A DNA stretch of 64,000 bases from the NCBI RefSeq assembly GCF_000968055.1, contig NC_022538.1:434001-498000 (forward strand), written 5' to 3'. The notes below the pieces were generated by a model. That model had not been told where the DNA came from and did not search any database. It saw only the letters and a list, made by a program, of their open reading frames with translations. This document shows, piece by piece, positions 52,710 through 62,160 of the stretch. The stretch's first letter is position 1. The number at the start of each line of letters is the position of its first letter. The translations under genes and the position numbers were made by a program. This DNA comes from Alteracholeplasma palmae J233 (GTDB lineage: Bacteria; Bacillota_I; Bacilli_A; Acholeplasmatales; Acholeplasmataceae).

Positions 52710-53801
52710 ATGGAACGTTATGAAATCAATAAAACTCTAGAACAGTTTGAAAAAAGTATCATTGATTTAGAAAAAGCAATTAATGTATCTGAAAAAAATA
52801 TTGAACTAGAAGCCTTGAATAAGAAAATGCAAGAACCTAACTTCTGGAATGATTCAAAAGAAGCTAAAAAAACAACACAAGCTGCTAATAACATTGCAGA
52901 ACAACTTAAAACATATCAAGAAATAAAAAAAGATTATGATAATATTGTTGATTGGTTTGAACTAAGTGAAGAACAAACAGAAGAATGGACTATTCTAGAA
53001 AAAGACATTGTTAAATTATCAAAAGCAATTAAAAATTTTGAAATTGAAGTATTGCTAAGTGATACCTATGATTTTAATAATGCTATTTTAGTATTACATC
53101 CAGGTGCAGGTGGTACTGAATCACAAGATTGGTGCGAAATGCTATTTAGAATGTACCAAAGATACGCACAAAAAAAGAAGTTTAAAGTTGAAATACTAGA
53201 CTATCAAGCTGGTGAAGAAGCTGGAGTTAAAAGCGTTACTATGCTAATTAAAGGACCATTTGCATATGGATACTTAAAAGCAGAACGTGGGGTTCATAGA
53301 TTAGTGAGAATATCACCTTTTGACTCTAATGCAAGAAGACATACTTCATTCGTTTCTTGCGATATTATGCCAGAAATTGATGAAACTGTTGATATAGACA
53401 TAAAAGATGAAGACATTAAAGTAGATGTATATAGAAGTAGTGGTGCTGGTGGTCAGTCAGTTAATACAACGGACTCTGCAGTTAGAATTACTCATATACC
53501 AACAGGTATAGTTGTTACATGCCAAAATGAAAGAAGCCAAATTAAAAATAAAGAAACAGCATTATCAATTTTAAAATCTAAATTAGTTCAAGAAGAAATT
53601 AAACGAAAAGAAGAAGAATTACGAAGTATCAAAGGTGAACAAAAAGATATTGGTTGGGGTTCACAAATACGATCATACGTATTCCACCCTTATCAAATGG
53701 TTAAAGATCATAGAACAAACTTTGAAGTAGCTCAGATTGAACAAGTTATGGATGGAGAGATTGAAGGGTTTATCAATGAATATCTTAAAAAAAGTGAATG
53801 A
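52710..53801 (+). CDS. prfB: Peptide chain release factor 2 (no programmed frameshift)
   Basis: RF2 reads UAA and UGA stops. The 363-residue protein contains the SPF discriminator (RISPFDS, near residue 202) and the GGQ catalytic loop (SGAGGQSVN, near 248). Most bacteria split prfB by an in-frame UGA at about codon 25 and need a +1 frameshift; here the frame is continuous from ATG, with IIDLEKAINV at that place, so this autoregulation is lost. GGAG precedes the start. Presence of RF2 shows UGA is a stop codon here. Confidence 0.97.
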   Translation: MERYEINKTLEQFEKSIIDLEKAINVSEKNIELEALNKKMQEPNFWNDSKEAKKTTQAANNIAEQLKTYQEIKKDYDNIVDWFELSEEQTEEWTILEKDIVKLSKAIKNFEIEVLLSDTYDFNNAILVLHPGAGGTESQDWCEMLFRMYQRYAQKKKFKVEILDYQAGEEAGVKSVTMLIKGPFAYGYLKAERGVHRLVRISPFDSNARRHTSFVSCDIMPEIDETVDIDIKDEDIKVDVYRSSGAGGQSVNTTDSAVRITHIPTGIVVTCQNERSQIKNKETALSILKSKLVQEEIKRKEEELRSIKGEQKDIGWGSQIRSYVFHPYQMVKDHRTNFEVAQIEQVMDGEIEGFINEYLKKSE

Positions 53802-54669
53802 TAGACTAAAAGGTAAACATATAGAATGGACTCAAATAACTCTTGGGGTTATTTCTTTAGCCATAGGATTTTACTTCTTCTTATCACCAGAAGCGCTAGT
53901 TACAGGTGGAGTCTCTGGTATATCCATATTAGTTAGACCACTTAAACTCATGAGTGATGCATTATTTTTATTAATTATGAATGTCATTGCTTTACTTATT
54001 GGATGGGCATTTTTGGGAAAACAGTTCTTTATTAGAACAGCTTATTCTACACTACTTTATCCAGTGATTATCTTTATATTTGAGAAGACAAATATCTCAC
54101 CCAACCTGATTATAAATCAAATAAGCGAAAATAATAGATTATTGATTGCTGCTTTATTTGGTGGTTTCTTTGTTGGTAGCGGTATTGGTCTTGTTATTAG
54201 ACATAATGCCACAACTGGTGGTATGGATGTTTATCAAAAAATTATTAGCCAAAAATTTCATATTCCATTCTCATTTGTTTTATATTTTACAGATGGGATA
54301 GTCATTTTATTAGCTATGACAACAATTTCTTTTGAAGTAGGATTGTATGGACTAATATCTATGATAATAGCTGGAATCGTTATTGATAAGGTAGCCGTAA
54401 TAGGAAAAAATAGTTACACAGTCTTTATCGTGACAAACGATCCTGAAGGACTGAAAAAGGTAATCTTTAGTAATTTAAAAAGAGGCTTAACTAAAGTGAG
54501 TGTGAGAGGTGGATTTACTGATGAAGAAAAATCAATGGTTATATGCACCTTATATAGACAACAATTATATATCTTAAAAAAAATTATTTCAGAAAATGAC
54601 CAAAATGCATTTACATTTATTGTAAAAACAAATGAGGTTATTGGTGAAGGCTTTTGGAAGGGGAATTAA
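53776..54669 (+). CDS. YitT-family membrane protein
   Basis: A 297-residue protein with five or six helices (about 15-195; LSPEALVTGGVSGISIL, VGSGIGLVIRHNATTGGMDVYQKII) and a C-terminal cytoplasmic DUF2179 domain (about 205-295; YTVFIVTNDPEGLKKVIF ... GGFTDEEKSMVICTLYRQQ). The family's function is unknown. The start ATG at 53776 lies inside prfB (26-nt overlap) behind GAAGGG; a longer frame from 53737 has no ribosome binding site. Confidence 0.85.
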   Translation: MNILKKVNDRLKGKHIEWTQITLGVISLAIGFYFFLSPEALVTGGVSGISILVRPLKLMSDALFLLIMNVIALLIGWAFLGKQFFIRTAYSTLLYPVIIFIFEKTNISPNLIINQISENNRLLIAALFGGFFVGSGIGLVIRHNATTGGMDVYQKIISQKFHIPFSFVLYFTDGIVILLAMTTISFEVGLYGLISMIIAGIVIDKVAVIGKNSYTVFIVTNDPEGLKKVIFSNLKRGLTKVSVRGGFTDEEKSMVICTLYRQQLYILKKIISENDQNAFTFIVKTNEVIGEGFWKGN

Positions 54670-54670
54670 A

Positions 54671-56146
54671 ATGAATGATGAAAATATAAAAATGAAAAAT
54701 AGAATTATAGCGGTAGCAGCACTTGTTCTAATTCCTTTATTATTTGGATTAGGATACCTAGTAGGAACTATCTTTACAAAACCTGTACAATCTAATAGTC
54801 AAATTGAACGCCAATTACAACAAATTATTGAAAATGAAGCGATGTATGGAAAAACATATGAACAAGAAACAATTATGCATGCAAAATTACTAGGCATGGT
54901 TTCATTGCTGAATGATAGGTACGCTCAAATTACTTATGATGATGGAGATACGACAAGTTCTATAACAAGAAATCAAGCAGAAAATAGAAAAATTGGTATC
55001 ACATTCCAATTTAATAGTTTAAACCAGTTACTTGTCATTTCAGTTGATCCTAATAGTGATTCACTAGGAAAAATTTTTCCAAATGATTTAATTATAGGAG
55101 TTTTTAGTAATCTTGAAAGACAATACTTTCAAGGAAAAACACAAGAAGAAGTAACTGCTTTATTAAAATCTAAACCAGGTATAGATTCAATCGATCTTAT
55201 CATTCAAAGAGGTAATCAAATATTAACACCAATAACAATTTTATATAAAGAATTAAATACAGATAGTTCTAGTATAGTTTCATCTAAAAAAATTGATGAT
55301 AATACAGTATATTTAAAATTAAAAGAATTTGATGAGACCGCTGGTGAATTATTCAAAAGAGAAATGATTCAAATTAATATAGATAATCCCACTAAATTAA
55401 TTTTAGACTTAAGAGGTAATCCTGGTGGATATTTAAGTACTTTAGACAAAATTGTTCAGGAACTAGTACCTTTAAATAGCTCAAAGAATTTTGGAACTGT
55501 TTTCCAAGCAGTTCATACTAAAAGAAAAGAAGTAAGCAGTAAAATTACTGGTAATGGACGATTAACACCTAAAAATTACACTGACAATATAGTGGTTTTA
55601 GTAGACCAAAATACTGCATCAGCAGCTGAATCTTTAGCAAGTATTCTCAAAATTCAACTAGATGCTCAAATTGTTGGCAAAAAAACTTTTGGCAAAGATA
55701 TTTATCAAGCAACTGTTAGAATAGGAACTTCTAATTATTATGTTAAATATACTGAAGGTAACTGGTTTTATGCTAATGAAGAAGGAAAATTTGTAACAAT
55801 TGGACAAGAAAAAATATTAGACGAAGACACAGTCATCAATGATTTCTATTTAAATGATTTTCCAGTTTTAAATAGACATAAAGATATCAAAGTAACACTG
55901 GATACTTGGATAGATTTAAAAAATGAAAGATTATTTTTAGAATATCTTACAAATAGTAAAATAGAGTCCTTAGAAGAACTCAATAATCAAATTAAGGTGT
56001 TTTCAGATAAAAACAATATTTCATACGTAACTGATACATTTACTGTTAAACAAAGTGAAGCACTATTTAAAGAGTATATTAAAAGAGTATCAGATTTAGA
56101 AAACGATGCATATATTAAATATGCATTGGCACTTGAATTAAGATGA
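54671..56146 (+). CDS. S41-family (CtpA-like) processing protease
   Basis: A 491-residue membrane-anchored serine protease with one N-terminal helix (about 10-32). A PDZ-like domain (about 95-185), then the S41 core: KLILDLRGNPGGYL (about 240-253), DQNTASAAESLASI with the catalytic Ser, and VGKKTFGKD with the catalytic Lys. C-terminal processing proteases trim extracytoplasmic proteins. It overlaps recX by 4 nt (ATGA). The ATG at 54671 is chosen since it is the first with a plausible GGAAGGGG site. Confidence 0.88.
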   Translation: MNDENIKMKNRIIAVAALVLIPLLFGLGYLVGTIFTKPVQSNSQIERQLQQIIENEAMYGKTYEQETIMHAKLLGMVSLLNDRYAQITYDDGDTTSSITRNQAENRKIGITFQFNSLNQLLVISVDPNSDSLGKIFPNDLIIGVFSNLERQYFQGKTQEEVTALLKSKPGIDSIDLIIQRGNQILTPITILYKELNTDSSSIVSSKKIDDNTVYLKLKEFDETAGELFKREMIQINIDNPTKLILDLRGNPGGYLSTLDKIVQELVPLNSSKNFGTVFQAVHTKRKEVSSKITGNGRLTPKNYTDNIVVLVDQNTASAAESLASILKIQLDAQIVGKKTFGKDIYQATVRIGTSNYYVKYTEGNWFYANEEGKFVTIGQEKILDEDTVINDFYLNDFPVLNRHKDIKVTLDTWIDLKNERLFLEYLTNSKIESLEELNNQIKVFSDKNNISYVTDTFTVKQSEALFKEYIKRVSDLENDAYIKYALALELR

Positions 56147-56856
56147 AAATAGAAAAAATATCAAAAAAAGGGAAAAACTATCAAGTAAAGTTAGAAGAAA
56201 ATGAATTGATTCTAACTGAGGATACAATTCTCTTTTTTCGCTTAACTAAAGATAAAGAAGTATCTCATGAATTGATGGAAGAGATTATTAATAAAAATAA
56301 TTATTACTTAATTTATCAAAAAACTTTAAATAAATTAAAAAACCCTAAATCAAGTTATGAACTTATTAAATTTTTAAGACAAAATGAAGTTAGTGAAAAT
56401 AATATAGAAGAAATCATTTCAGAACTAAAAAACAAAAAATTAATCAATGATGAAAAGCTTATTAAAAATATCATAGAATATACAAATAAAAGTAGAAATC
56501 AGATCAAAAATAAACTCACTCAAAAAGGATTTAGTGAATCAGAGTATAACGAGTACCTTATGTTAAAAGATGATACTGATCAGTTAGAAAAAGAGTTTTT
56601 AAAACTAGTCAAAAAAAATCAAAAGCTATCAAGTGAAGTTGCAAGTAAAAAAATAACCCAAAGTTTATTAACTAAGGGTTATTCGTATAATAAAATTTCA
56701 GATGTAATGTCACAACTTGATAATTATATTTTTAGTGATGAAAAGATAAAACAAGATATTACTAAGTTTAGACAAAAGTATCAAGATGATGCTAAAGTAA
56801 TTAAAAAATTACTATCATTAGGTTACACTTATGAAACAATTAAGAAGCATCTTTAA
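56143..56856 (+). CDS. recX: Regulatory protein RecX
   Basis: A 237-residue protein with three-helix repeats typical of RecX (KNPKSSYELIKFLRQNEVSENNIEEIISEL, YTNKSRNQIKNKLTQKGFSESEY, RQKYQDDAKVIKKLLSLGYTYETI), which binds RecA filaments and limits recombination. It is Lys-rich, and recA is not nearby. ATGA overlap with the protease gene. Its TAA and the Cof TAA share TTAA at 56853-56856. Confidence 0.85.
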   Translation: MKIEKISKKGKNYQVKLEENELILTEDTILFFRLTKDKEVSHELMEEIINKNNYYLIYQKTLNKLKNPKSSYELIKFLRQNEVSENNIEEIISELKNKKLINDEKLIKNIIEYTNKSRNQIKNKLTQKGFSESEYNEYLMLKDDTDQLEKEFLKLVKKNQKLSSEVASKKITQSLLTKGYSYNKISDVMSQLDNYIFSDEKIKQDITKFRQKYQDDAKVIKKLLSLGYTYETIKKHL

Positions 56857-57668
56857 ACATCAAGTTTAAAAAATTCTTGTAAATATTTAGCCACACCATC
56901 ATCATGATTTGAAAAACTTGTTTTGTATTTAGTTAAACCTTTTACATCAACATGAGCATTTTCCATGATGATACCATATTCCGCATCAAGAAGCATTTCT
57001 ATATCGTTTATACCATCACCAAACACCATAATTTGTTCTTTTGGAACACCATACATGCTAGCTAAAGTATTAATCGCTGAAGCTTTAGAAATATTTGGAA
57101 CATAAAGTTCATATAAACTGTGCTTATAATCAGACCCCCATAATCTGTATTGAATTAAGTTTTTAAACTCAGATTCAATCATAGCCTCAAATTCTTCTTT
57201 ATGATTAACATCAATAAGATAAACCATACCGGTTGGGGCAATATCTATTTGATCAAATTCTACTTGAGTAGTTGGGACACCATCACTTTGGAAGATTGCC
57301 TTTAAGTATTCTGAGTCTTTATAAGCATATACATGGCTATTATCACTAAAGAAAGCTGATATTAAATAGGGCTTAGTTTTTTGAAATAACTTATGAGAAA
57401 CAGCTAAATCAATTCTTTGAATAATAGATTGAAATTTTGGATCTTTTGGATTTCTAATAGAGCCACCATTATCTGAAATAAGAGGTGTTTTAAGACCTAA
57501 TTCTTCATGGAACATCGAACATGAATGATAAGGTCTTCCAGTTGCTATCACAGGAAAATGACCAATCTCTTCAAGCTTTTTAATTGTTTTTATGGTAGTA
57601 TCTGATAATTTACTAAAGTCATTTAGTAAGGTCCCATCTAGGTCTAGGGCAATTAAGTATTTTTTCAT
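56853..57668 (-). CDS. Cof-type HAD phosphatase
   Basis: A 271-residue HAD IIB phosphatase. Motif I LIALDLDGTLLND (nucleophile Asp), motif II VIATGRP, motif III Lys region (SKASAINTLASMYG) and motif IV FGDGINDIEMLLDAEYGIIMENA are complete, with a C2 cap between. Likely substrate: a sugar phosphate or FMN-type nucleotide. AAGGAGTGAG precedes the ATG at 57668. This is the intact counterpart of the broken HAD gene at 35031-35806. Confidence 0.93.
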   Translation of the reverse strand: MKKYLIALDLDGTLLNDFSKLSDTTIKTIKKLEEIGHFPVIATGRPYHSCSMFHEELGLKTPLISDNGGSIRNPKDPKFQSIIQRIDLAVSHKLFQKTKPYLISAFFSDNSHVYAYKDSEYLKAIFQSDGVPTTQVEFDQIDIAPTGMVYLIDVNHKEEFEAMIESEFKNLIQYRLWGSDYKHSLYELYVPNISKASAINTLASMYGVPKEQIMVFGDGINDIEMLLDAEYGIIMENAHVDVKGLTKYKTSFSNHDDGVAKYLQEFFKLDV

Positions 57669-57782
57669 AGTCTCACTCCTTAATCTATTATCGCATAAAT
57701 ATATATATTTGCCAAGAAAGAAAAAAACAACTTATATGATATACTAATAGTGTATAATAATTAGATAGAAAGGGATGGTTGT

Positions 57783-58568
57783 ATGCTGTTTTTTAAAATA
57801 TTAGGCTTAGAAGTAAATATAGGCATACTTATCACCTTTTTTGTAGGGATTGCTATGGGTATGGTTATTATGGTACTTTTATACCTTCTAGCAGTTTTAA
57901 AAGGTATTAGTAAAGGATTAAAACTAAGAAATACTGATGAGCAAGATATCGATGAAGAAGAAATAAAGTGGTTAATCAAAGACTGCCAAACTGAATTTCA
58001 AAACAAGAAAAACCGTGATTTAGAAGGTTTTGGCGCAATGCTTACTAGATTAGATAAACAACTTGCTAGAGATATCGCTACTAAATTTTATCCTAAATCA
58101 AAATATCCATTTTTAGAACTTTCTATTGATGAAACACTTGTATTAGTCACTTATATTAAAGAAAGAGTTGAACAACTTTTTGAATCTAGAATATTAAGAC
58201 TTTTTAGAGGCATGACCTTAAGAAGAATTATGGAACTTAAAAATACTAAAGAAGTTGTAGAAAATAATGCAATTGTTAAAACAACTAAAAAATATAGTAA
58301 AATATCAAGTATCTTTTTTGCATCTTTAAACGCAGTTAACCCTGTTTATTGGATTAGAAAAGTTTTTTTAGATAAAGTTCTAGAGACTATTTTAGTTAAA
58401 ATTGGATTAGCGGTCATTGGTATTACTGGTGAAGAAACATATAAAATATATAGTAAAAAAGTCTTTAAAGAAGAAAGAAATCTAGATAGCGATTTACAAT
58501 CAATCTATGATGACTTAAACAAAACTGTCACGGAGGCTATGAATGAAGAAAAAAGATCAAAAAAATAA
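57783..58568 (+). CDS. Membrane protein of unknown function upstream of ftsK
   Basis: A 261-residue protein with one strong N-terminal helix (about 12-40; IGILITFFVGIAMGMVIMVLL) and a cytoplasmic part with a second weakly hydrophobic stretch near 195-225 (VLETILVKIGLAVIGITGEE). The conserved-looking segment is NAVNPVYWIRKVFL. I do not recognise a family. It ends 26 nt inside the FtsK-like gene, so the two are translated together; it may supply the membrane anchor that this FtsK lacks (inference). Confidence 0.6.
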   Translation: MLFFKILGLEVNIGILITFFVGIAMGMVIMVLLYLLAVLKGISKGLKLRNTDEQDIDEEEIKWLIKDCQTEFQNKKNRDLEGFGAMLTRLDKQLARDIATKFYPKSKYPFLELSIDETLVLVTYIKERVEQLFESRILRLFRGMTLRRIMELKNTKEVVENNAIVKTTKKYSKISSIFFASLNAVNPVYWIRKVFLDKVLETILVKIGLAVIGITGEETYKIYSKKVFKEERNLDSDLQSIYDDLNKTVTEAMNEEKRSKK

Positions 58569-60615
58569 TAGCATAAACACCAACTTTAAAATACCTCAAA
58601 TACCTAAAATAGAAGGTATCAGAGGTGCTAAAAAATACGAGAAAACAAGATTTGTTTCACCACTTTTTGGCACAAGAGTTAAAGATGAGGTTGTAGCTCC
58701 TTTTGAAGTTAAGGTTGAAGGAGATAAAGTTAAAAAGTATGATGCCTTTAGAACAAAACCTAAAATGAATAATAAAGATAACTATTATGAATTTGATATC
58801 ATAGACCAAAACACTAGAAGTGAAATATTTGGTGGAAAGACATATGATAAGCAAGATGTTTCTAAAAAAGAAGAAATTTTAGAAAAAAATGATCCTTTCA
58901 AAATTAAGCCTATTCAAATTAAAAAGGATGCAGAAGAAGAACAAAAACAACAAGCAAAAGTTGAAGATATTGATTGGCTTAAAAGTAGAAATGTTGCCAC
59001 AAAAATTAAGCCTGACGAAGATGATTTAACTATCAAAGTATACGAAAGAAAAATAGAAAAAGAACCAGAATTTAAAGCATCTTTTGAAAGTTTTGATGAT
59101 CAAACAAGTGAACATCAAAAAGAAGAAAAGGAAATACCTAGAGTTGTAAAACCACAACAAGAAATTAAGACACCTAAAACTTTTGATTCTAACAAAAAAG
59201 CATATATTTTGCCAAGCGTTTCAATGTTTAAAAAAGTTCAAAGAGATCAAAATAGTAAACCGCAATGGTTATTAGATCAAATTGAATTAATAGATCAAAC
59301 CTTAATTAATCATGCAGTTGATGGACATGTTAACGGAAGTACAAAAGGACCTACTGTTACACGTTATGAAATCGCATTAGAACCAGGTGTTAATGTTAAA
59401 AGAGTTTTAGCGATACAAGATAACTTGATGATGAATCTAGCAGCAACCTCTATTCGTATAGAAGCGCCAATTCCAGGTAAACCCTATGTTGGAATTGAAG
59501 TTGCCAATAAAGAAGCTGAAATAGTTGCTTTTGGTAATGTAGTTGACCAAAAAGAATTCTTAGAAGATCATGATCATCCATTAAAAGTAGCTTTAGGAGT
59601 TGATATCGATGGGAAAAATATTTACATTGATATTGCAAAAATGCCTCATGGACTTATTGCTGGGGGAACTGGGTCAGGAAAGAGTGTCTCAGTTAACACA
59701 ATTTTAGTCAGTTTATTACTTAAAAATACTCCAGAAAACTTAAAACTAATTTTAATTGACCCTAAGATGGTAGAACTAACACCATATAATGATTTACCGC
59801 ACTTAATCACACCAGTTATTACAGACCCAAAAATGGCATCATCTGCTCTAAATTGGGCAGTTGAAGAAATGGAAAGAAGATATAAAGTCTTTGCTAGCAG
59901 TAGAAGTCGAGATATCAAAACATATAATGAAAATGTCCAAAGAGGTCTTACAACTGAAGGACATATGCCATATATGGTGATTATCATTGATGAGTTAGCA
60001 GACTTAATGATGGTAGCACCGCATGATGTAGAAGATGCAATTCAACGTTTAACTCAGAAAGCAAGAGCTGCAGGAATTCACTTATTAGTAGCTACTCAAA
60101 GACCAACAACGGATGTTGTAAAAGGAACTATTAAATCTAATATTCCAGCTAGAATTGCCTTTAAAGTGGCATCATTTGTAGACTCTACGACAATCTTAGA
60201 TGGTGCTGGAGCTGAGACACTTCTTGGACGAGGTGACATGCTTTTAAAAGAAGCAGATAGACCAATTAGACTTCAAGGAGCATATATCCCAGATAGTGAA
60301 ATATTTGAAGTAACAGATTTTATTAGAGCACAACAAGAACCATCTTATGTATTTAAACACGAAGACTTGAAAAGACAAGTTGAATTTAAAGAAACAGTAA
60401 CAGACGATTTATTTAATGATGTTGCATTGTTTGTGGTAAGAGAACAAAACGCTTCTATTAATGCTATATGTAAAGAATTTAATATAGGATTTAATAGGGC
60501 ACAAAAATTAGTAAGTTTACTAGAAGACTATCAAATTGTTTCAGTAGGGCAAGGAACAAAGGCAAGAGAAGTTTTAGTAACTGAATATGAATTAGAAGAA
60601 ATACTTAATAAATAG
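58543..60615 (+). CDS. ftsK: FtsK/SpoIIIE-type DNA translocase, soluble (SftA-like)
   Basis: A 690-residue motor that pumps DNA at division. After a Lys/Glu-rich, probably unstructured N-terminus of about 250 residues comes the FtsK core: AGGTGSGKSVS (Walker A, about residue 375), MVIIIDELADLM (Walker B, about 482), QRPTTDVVKGTIKSNIPARIAFKV and the C-terminal gamma winged helix (SLLEDYQIVSVGQG). There is no transmembrane segment, so it resembles SftA rather than membrane-bound SpoIIIE. It overlaps the membrane protein gene upstream by 26 nt. Confidence 0.93.
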   Translation: MKKKDQKNNSINTNFKIPQIPKIEGIRGAKKYEKTRFVSPLFGTRVKDEVVAPFEVKVEGDKVKKYDAFRTKPKMNNKDNYYEFDIIDQNTRSEIFGGKTYDKQDVSKKEEILEKNDPFKIKPIQIKKDAEEEQKQQAKVEDIDWLKSRNVATKIKPDEDDLTIKVYERKIEKEPEFKASFESFDDQTSEHQKEEKEIPRVVKPQQEIKTPKTFDSNKKAYILPSVSMFKKVQRDQNSKPQWLLDQIELIDQTLINHAVDGHVNGSTKGPTVTRYEIALEPGVNVKRVLAIQDNLMMNLAATSIRIEAPIPGKPYVGIEVANKEAEIVAFGNVVDQKEFLEDHDHPLKVALGVDIDGKNIYIDIAKMPHGLIAGGTGSGKSVSVNTILVSLLLKNTPENLKLILIDPKMVELTPYNDLPHLITPVITDPKMASSALNWAVEEMERRYKVFASSRSRDIKTYNENVQRGLTTEGHMPYMVIIIDELADLMMVAPHDVEDAIQRLTQKARAAGIHLLVATQRPTTDVVKGTIKSNIPARIAFKVASFVDSTTILDGAGAETLLGRGDMLLKEADRPIRLQGAYIPDSEIFEVTDFIRAQQEPSYVFKHEDLKRQVEFKETVTDDLFNDVALFVVREQNASINAICKEFNIGFNRAQKLVSLLEDYQIVSVGQGTKAREVLVTEYELEEILNK

Positions 60616-60633
60616 TAAAGGTAGCTGATAAAA

Positions 60634-61497
60634 ATGAAACAAATACAATGGTTCCCAGGACATATGTTTAAGTCCTTGCGCGAGATGAAAGAAAAACTAA
60701 AATTAATGGATATTGTATTTATTTTATTAGATGCGAGAATTCCTTATTCAAGTATGAATCCTAATGTATTAGAAATAGTAGGAATGAAACCTACACTTAT
60801 CTTATTTAATAAAACTGATTTAGCAGATCCAAATAAAAATAAAGCATGGATTAAATATTATCAAGAACAAGGCTTTTATACATTAGATATTGATGCACAA
60901 TCTGGGAAAAACGTAAATAAAATTTATGATAAAGCAAGCGAAATTTTAAAAGAAAAAATAGAAAGAGAAGAAAAAAGAGGACTTAAAAGAAGACCAATAA
61001 GAGCTATGATTATTGGTATTCCTAACGTTGGTAAATCTACTCTTATCAACCAAATGACCAAATCTAAAGCAACTAAAACAGGTAACACACCAGGTGTTAC
61101 TAAGGCGCAACAATGGATTAAGGTTAATGAACAATTTGAACTTTTAGATACCCCAGGTGTACTATGGCCTAAGTTTGATTCTCTAGATGTAGGATTCGCT
61201 TTAGCTATAACAGGTGCAATTAAAGATAAAATATTACCTACTGATGATATCGTTAAATATGCGATTGATTACTTGAAAAAGTATTATCCAAATAGACTAA
61301 AAGAACGTTATGGTATTGATGCTTTAAACTTAGATTACGTAGAAATGCTTGATCAAATAGGTATTAAAAGAGGTGCAATCTTAAAAGCAAATGAAATAGA
61401 TTATGATAGAGTATATACATTAATCTTAACGGATATAAGAAGTAAAAACTTAGGAGGTATAACTTTTGATACCTACAACAAACTTATATCTCTATGA
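60634..61497 (+). CDS. rbgA: Ribosome biogenesis GTPase A
   Basis: A 287-residue circularly permuted GTPase (YlqF) needed for late 50S assembly. Motif order is G4 (FNKTDLAD, about residue 58), G1 (GIPNVGKST, about 128), G3 (DTPGVLWP). It starts MKQIQWFPGHMFKSLREMKEK as usual. It overlaps rnhB by 32 nt. Confidence 0.95.
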   Translation: MKQIQWFPGHMFKSLREMKEKLKLMDIVFILLDARIPYSSMNPNVLEIVGMKPTLILFNKTDLADPNKNKAWIKYYQEQGFYTLDIDAQSGKNVNKIYDKASEILKEKIEREEKRGLKRRPIRAMIIGIPNVGKSTLINQMTKSKATKTGNTPGVTKAQQWIKVNEQFELLDTPGVLWPKFDSLDVGFALAITGAIKDKILPTDDIVKYAIDYLKKYYPNRLKERYGIDALNLDYVEMLDQIGIKRGAILKANEIDYDRVYTLILTDIRSKNLGGITFDTYNKLISL

Positions 61498-62083
61498 GAA
61501 TGAATACCATAATCTAGGCTATATTTATATTGCTGGAACAGATGAAGCAGGAAGAGGGCCACTTGCAGGACCAGTAGTAGCTTCAGCTGTCATTCTTAAA
61601 AAAGATGCTATTTTACCACTTGTTTATGATTCTAAAAAATTAACTGAAAAAATGAGACTAAAAGCATTAGAGCAAATCAAAGAAAATGCACTTGCAATTG
61701 AAACTGTTTTTATTGATCCAGAAAAAATAGACGAGATTAATATTTATCAAGCTTCAAAATTAGCAATGATACAAGCAATTGAAAAACTAGACCCAAAACC
61801 TAATTTTATCTTAACTGATGCTATGCCAATAGGCGATGAATACGAACACTTAAGTATTATAAAAGGGGACCAAAAGTCTATTTCTATTGCAGCTGCATCT
61901 ATTGTTGCAAAAGTAACAAGAGATGAATATATGGAAAAAATGGCAATAAAGTATCCTGAATATGGATTTGAAACACACAAAGGTTATGGCACAAAAAAAC
62001 ATATTGAGGCAATTAAAAAATACGGTATTACACCTATTCATAGAAAAACTTACGAACCAATTAAAACATTGATTAAAAAATAA
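61466..62083 (+). CDS. rnhB: Ribonuclease HII
   Basis: Cleaves RNA in RNA:DNA hybrids, including misincorporated ribonucleotides. A 205-residue protein with GTDEAGRGPLAGPVVASAV (catalytic Asp-Glu), DSKKLTEK, DAMPI and AAASIVAKVTRDEYM (catalytic Asp near the end). The start is TTG at 61466, behind AGGAGGT at 61452-61458, inside rbgA. The rbgA-rnhB pair is conserved in Bacillota. Confidence 0.95.
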   Translation: MIPTTNLYLYENEYHNLGYIYIAGTDEAGRGPLAGPVVASAVILKKDAILPLVYDSKKLTEKMRLKALEQIKENALAIETVFIDPEKIDEINIYQASKLAMIQAIEKLDPKPNFILTDAMPIGDEYEHLSIIKGDQKSISIAAASIVAKVTRDEYMEKMAIKYPEYGFETHKGYGTKKHIEAIKKYGITPIHRKTYEPIKTLIKK

Positions 62084-62114
62084 CCTTAAAAGTGTAAATT
62101 AGGGTTATTTTTTT
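62078..62114 (+). terminator. Terminator after rnhB
   Basis: AAATAACC/GGTTATTT with a 17-nt loop, then T4; overlaps the stop codon. Confidence 0.8.
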
Positions 62115-62160
62115 ACCGAAATATAGTAAAATTAAAAAACACCAACTATAGGAGTAGAAA

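Noticed and set aside
58657-58854. 65-residue minus-strand frame inside ftsK
   Set aside because: Low-complexity shadow of the charged FtsK N-terminus.
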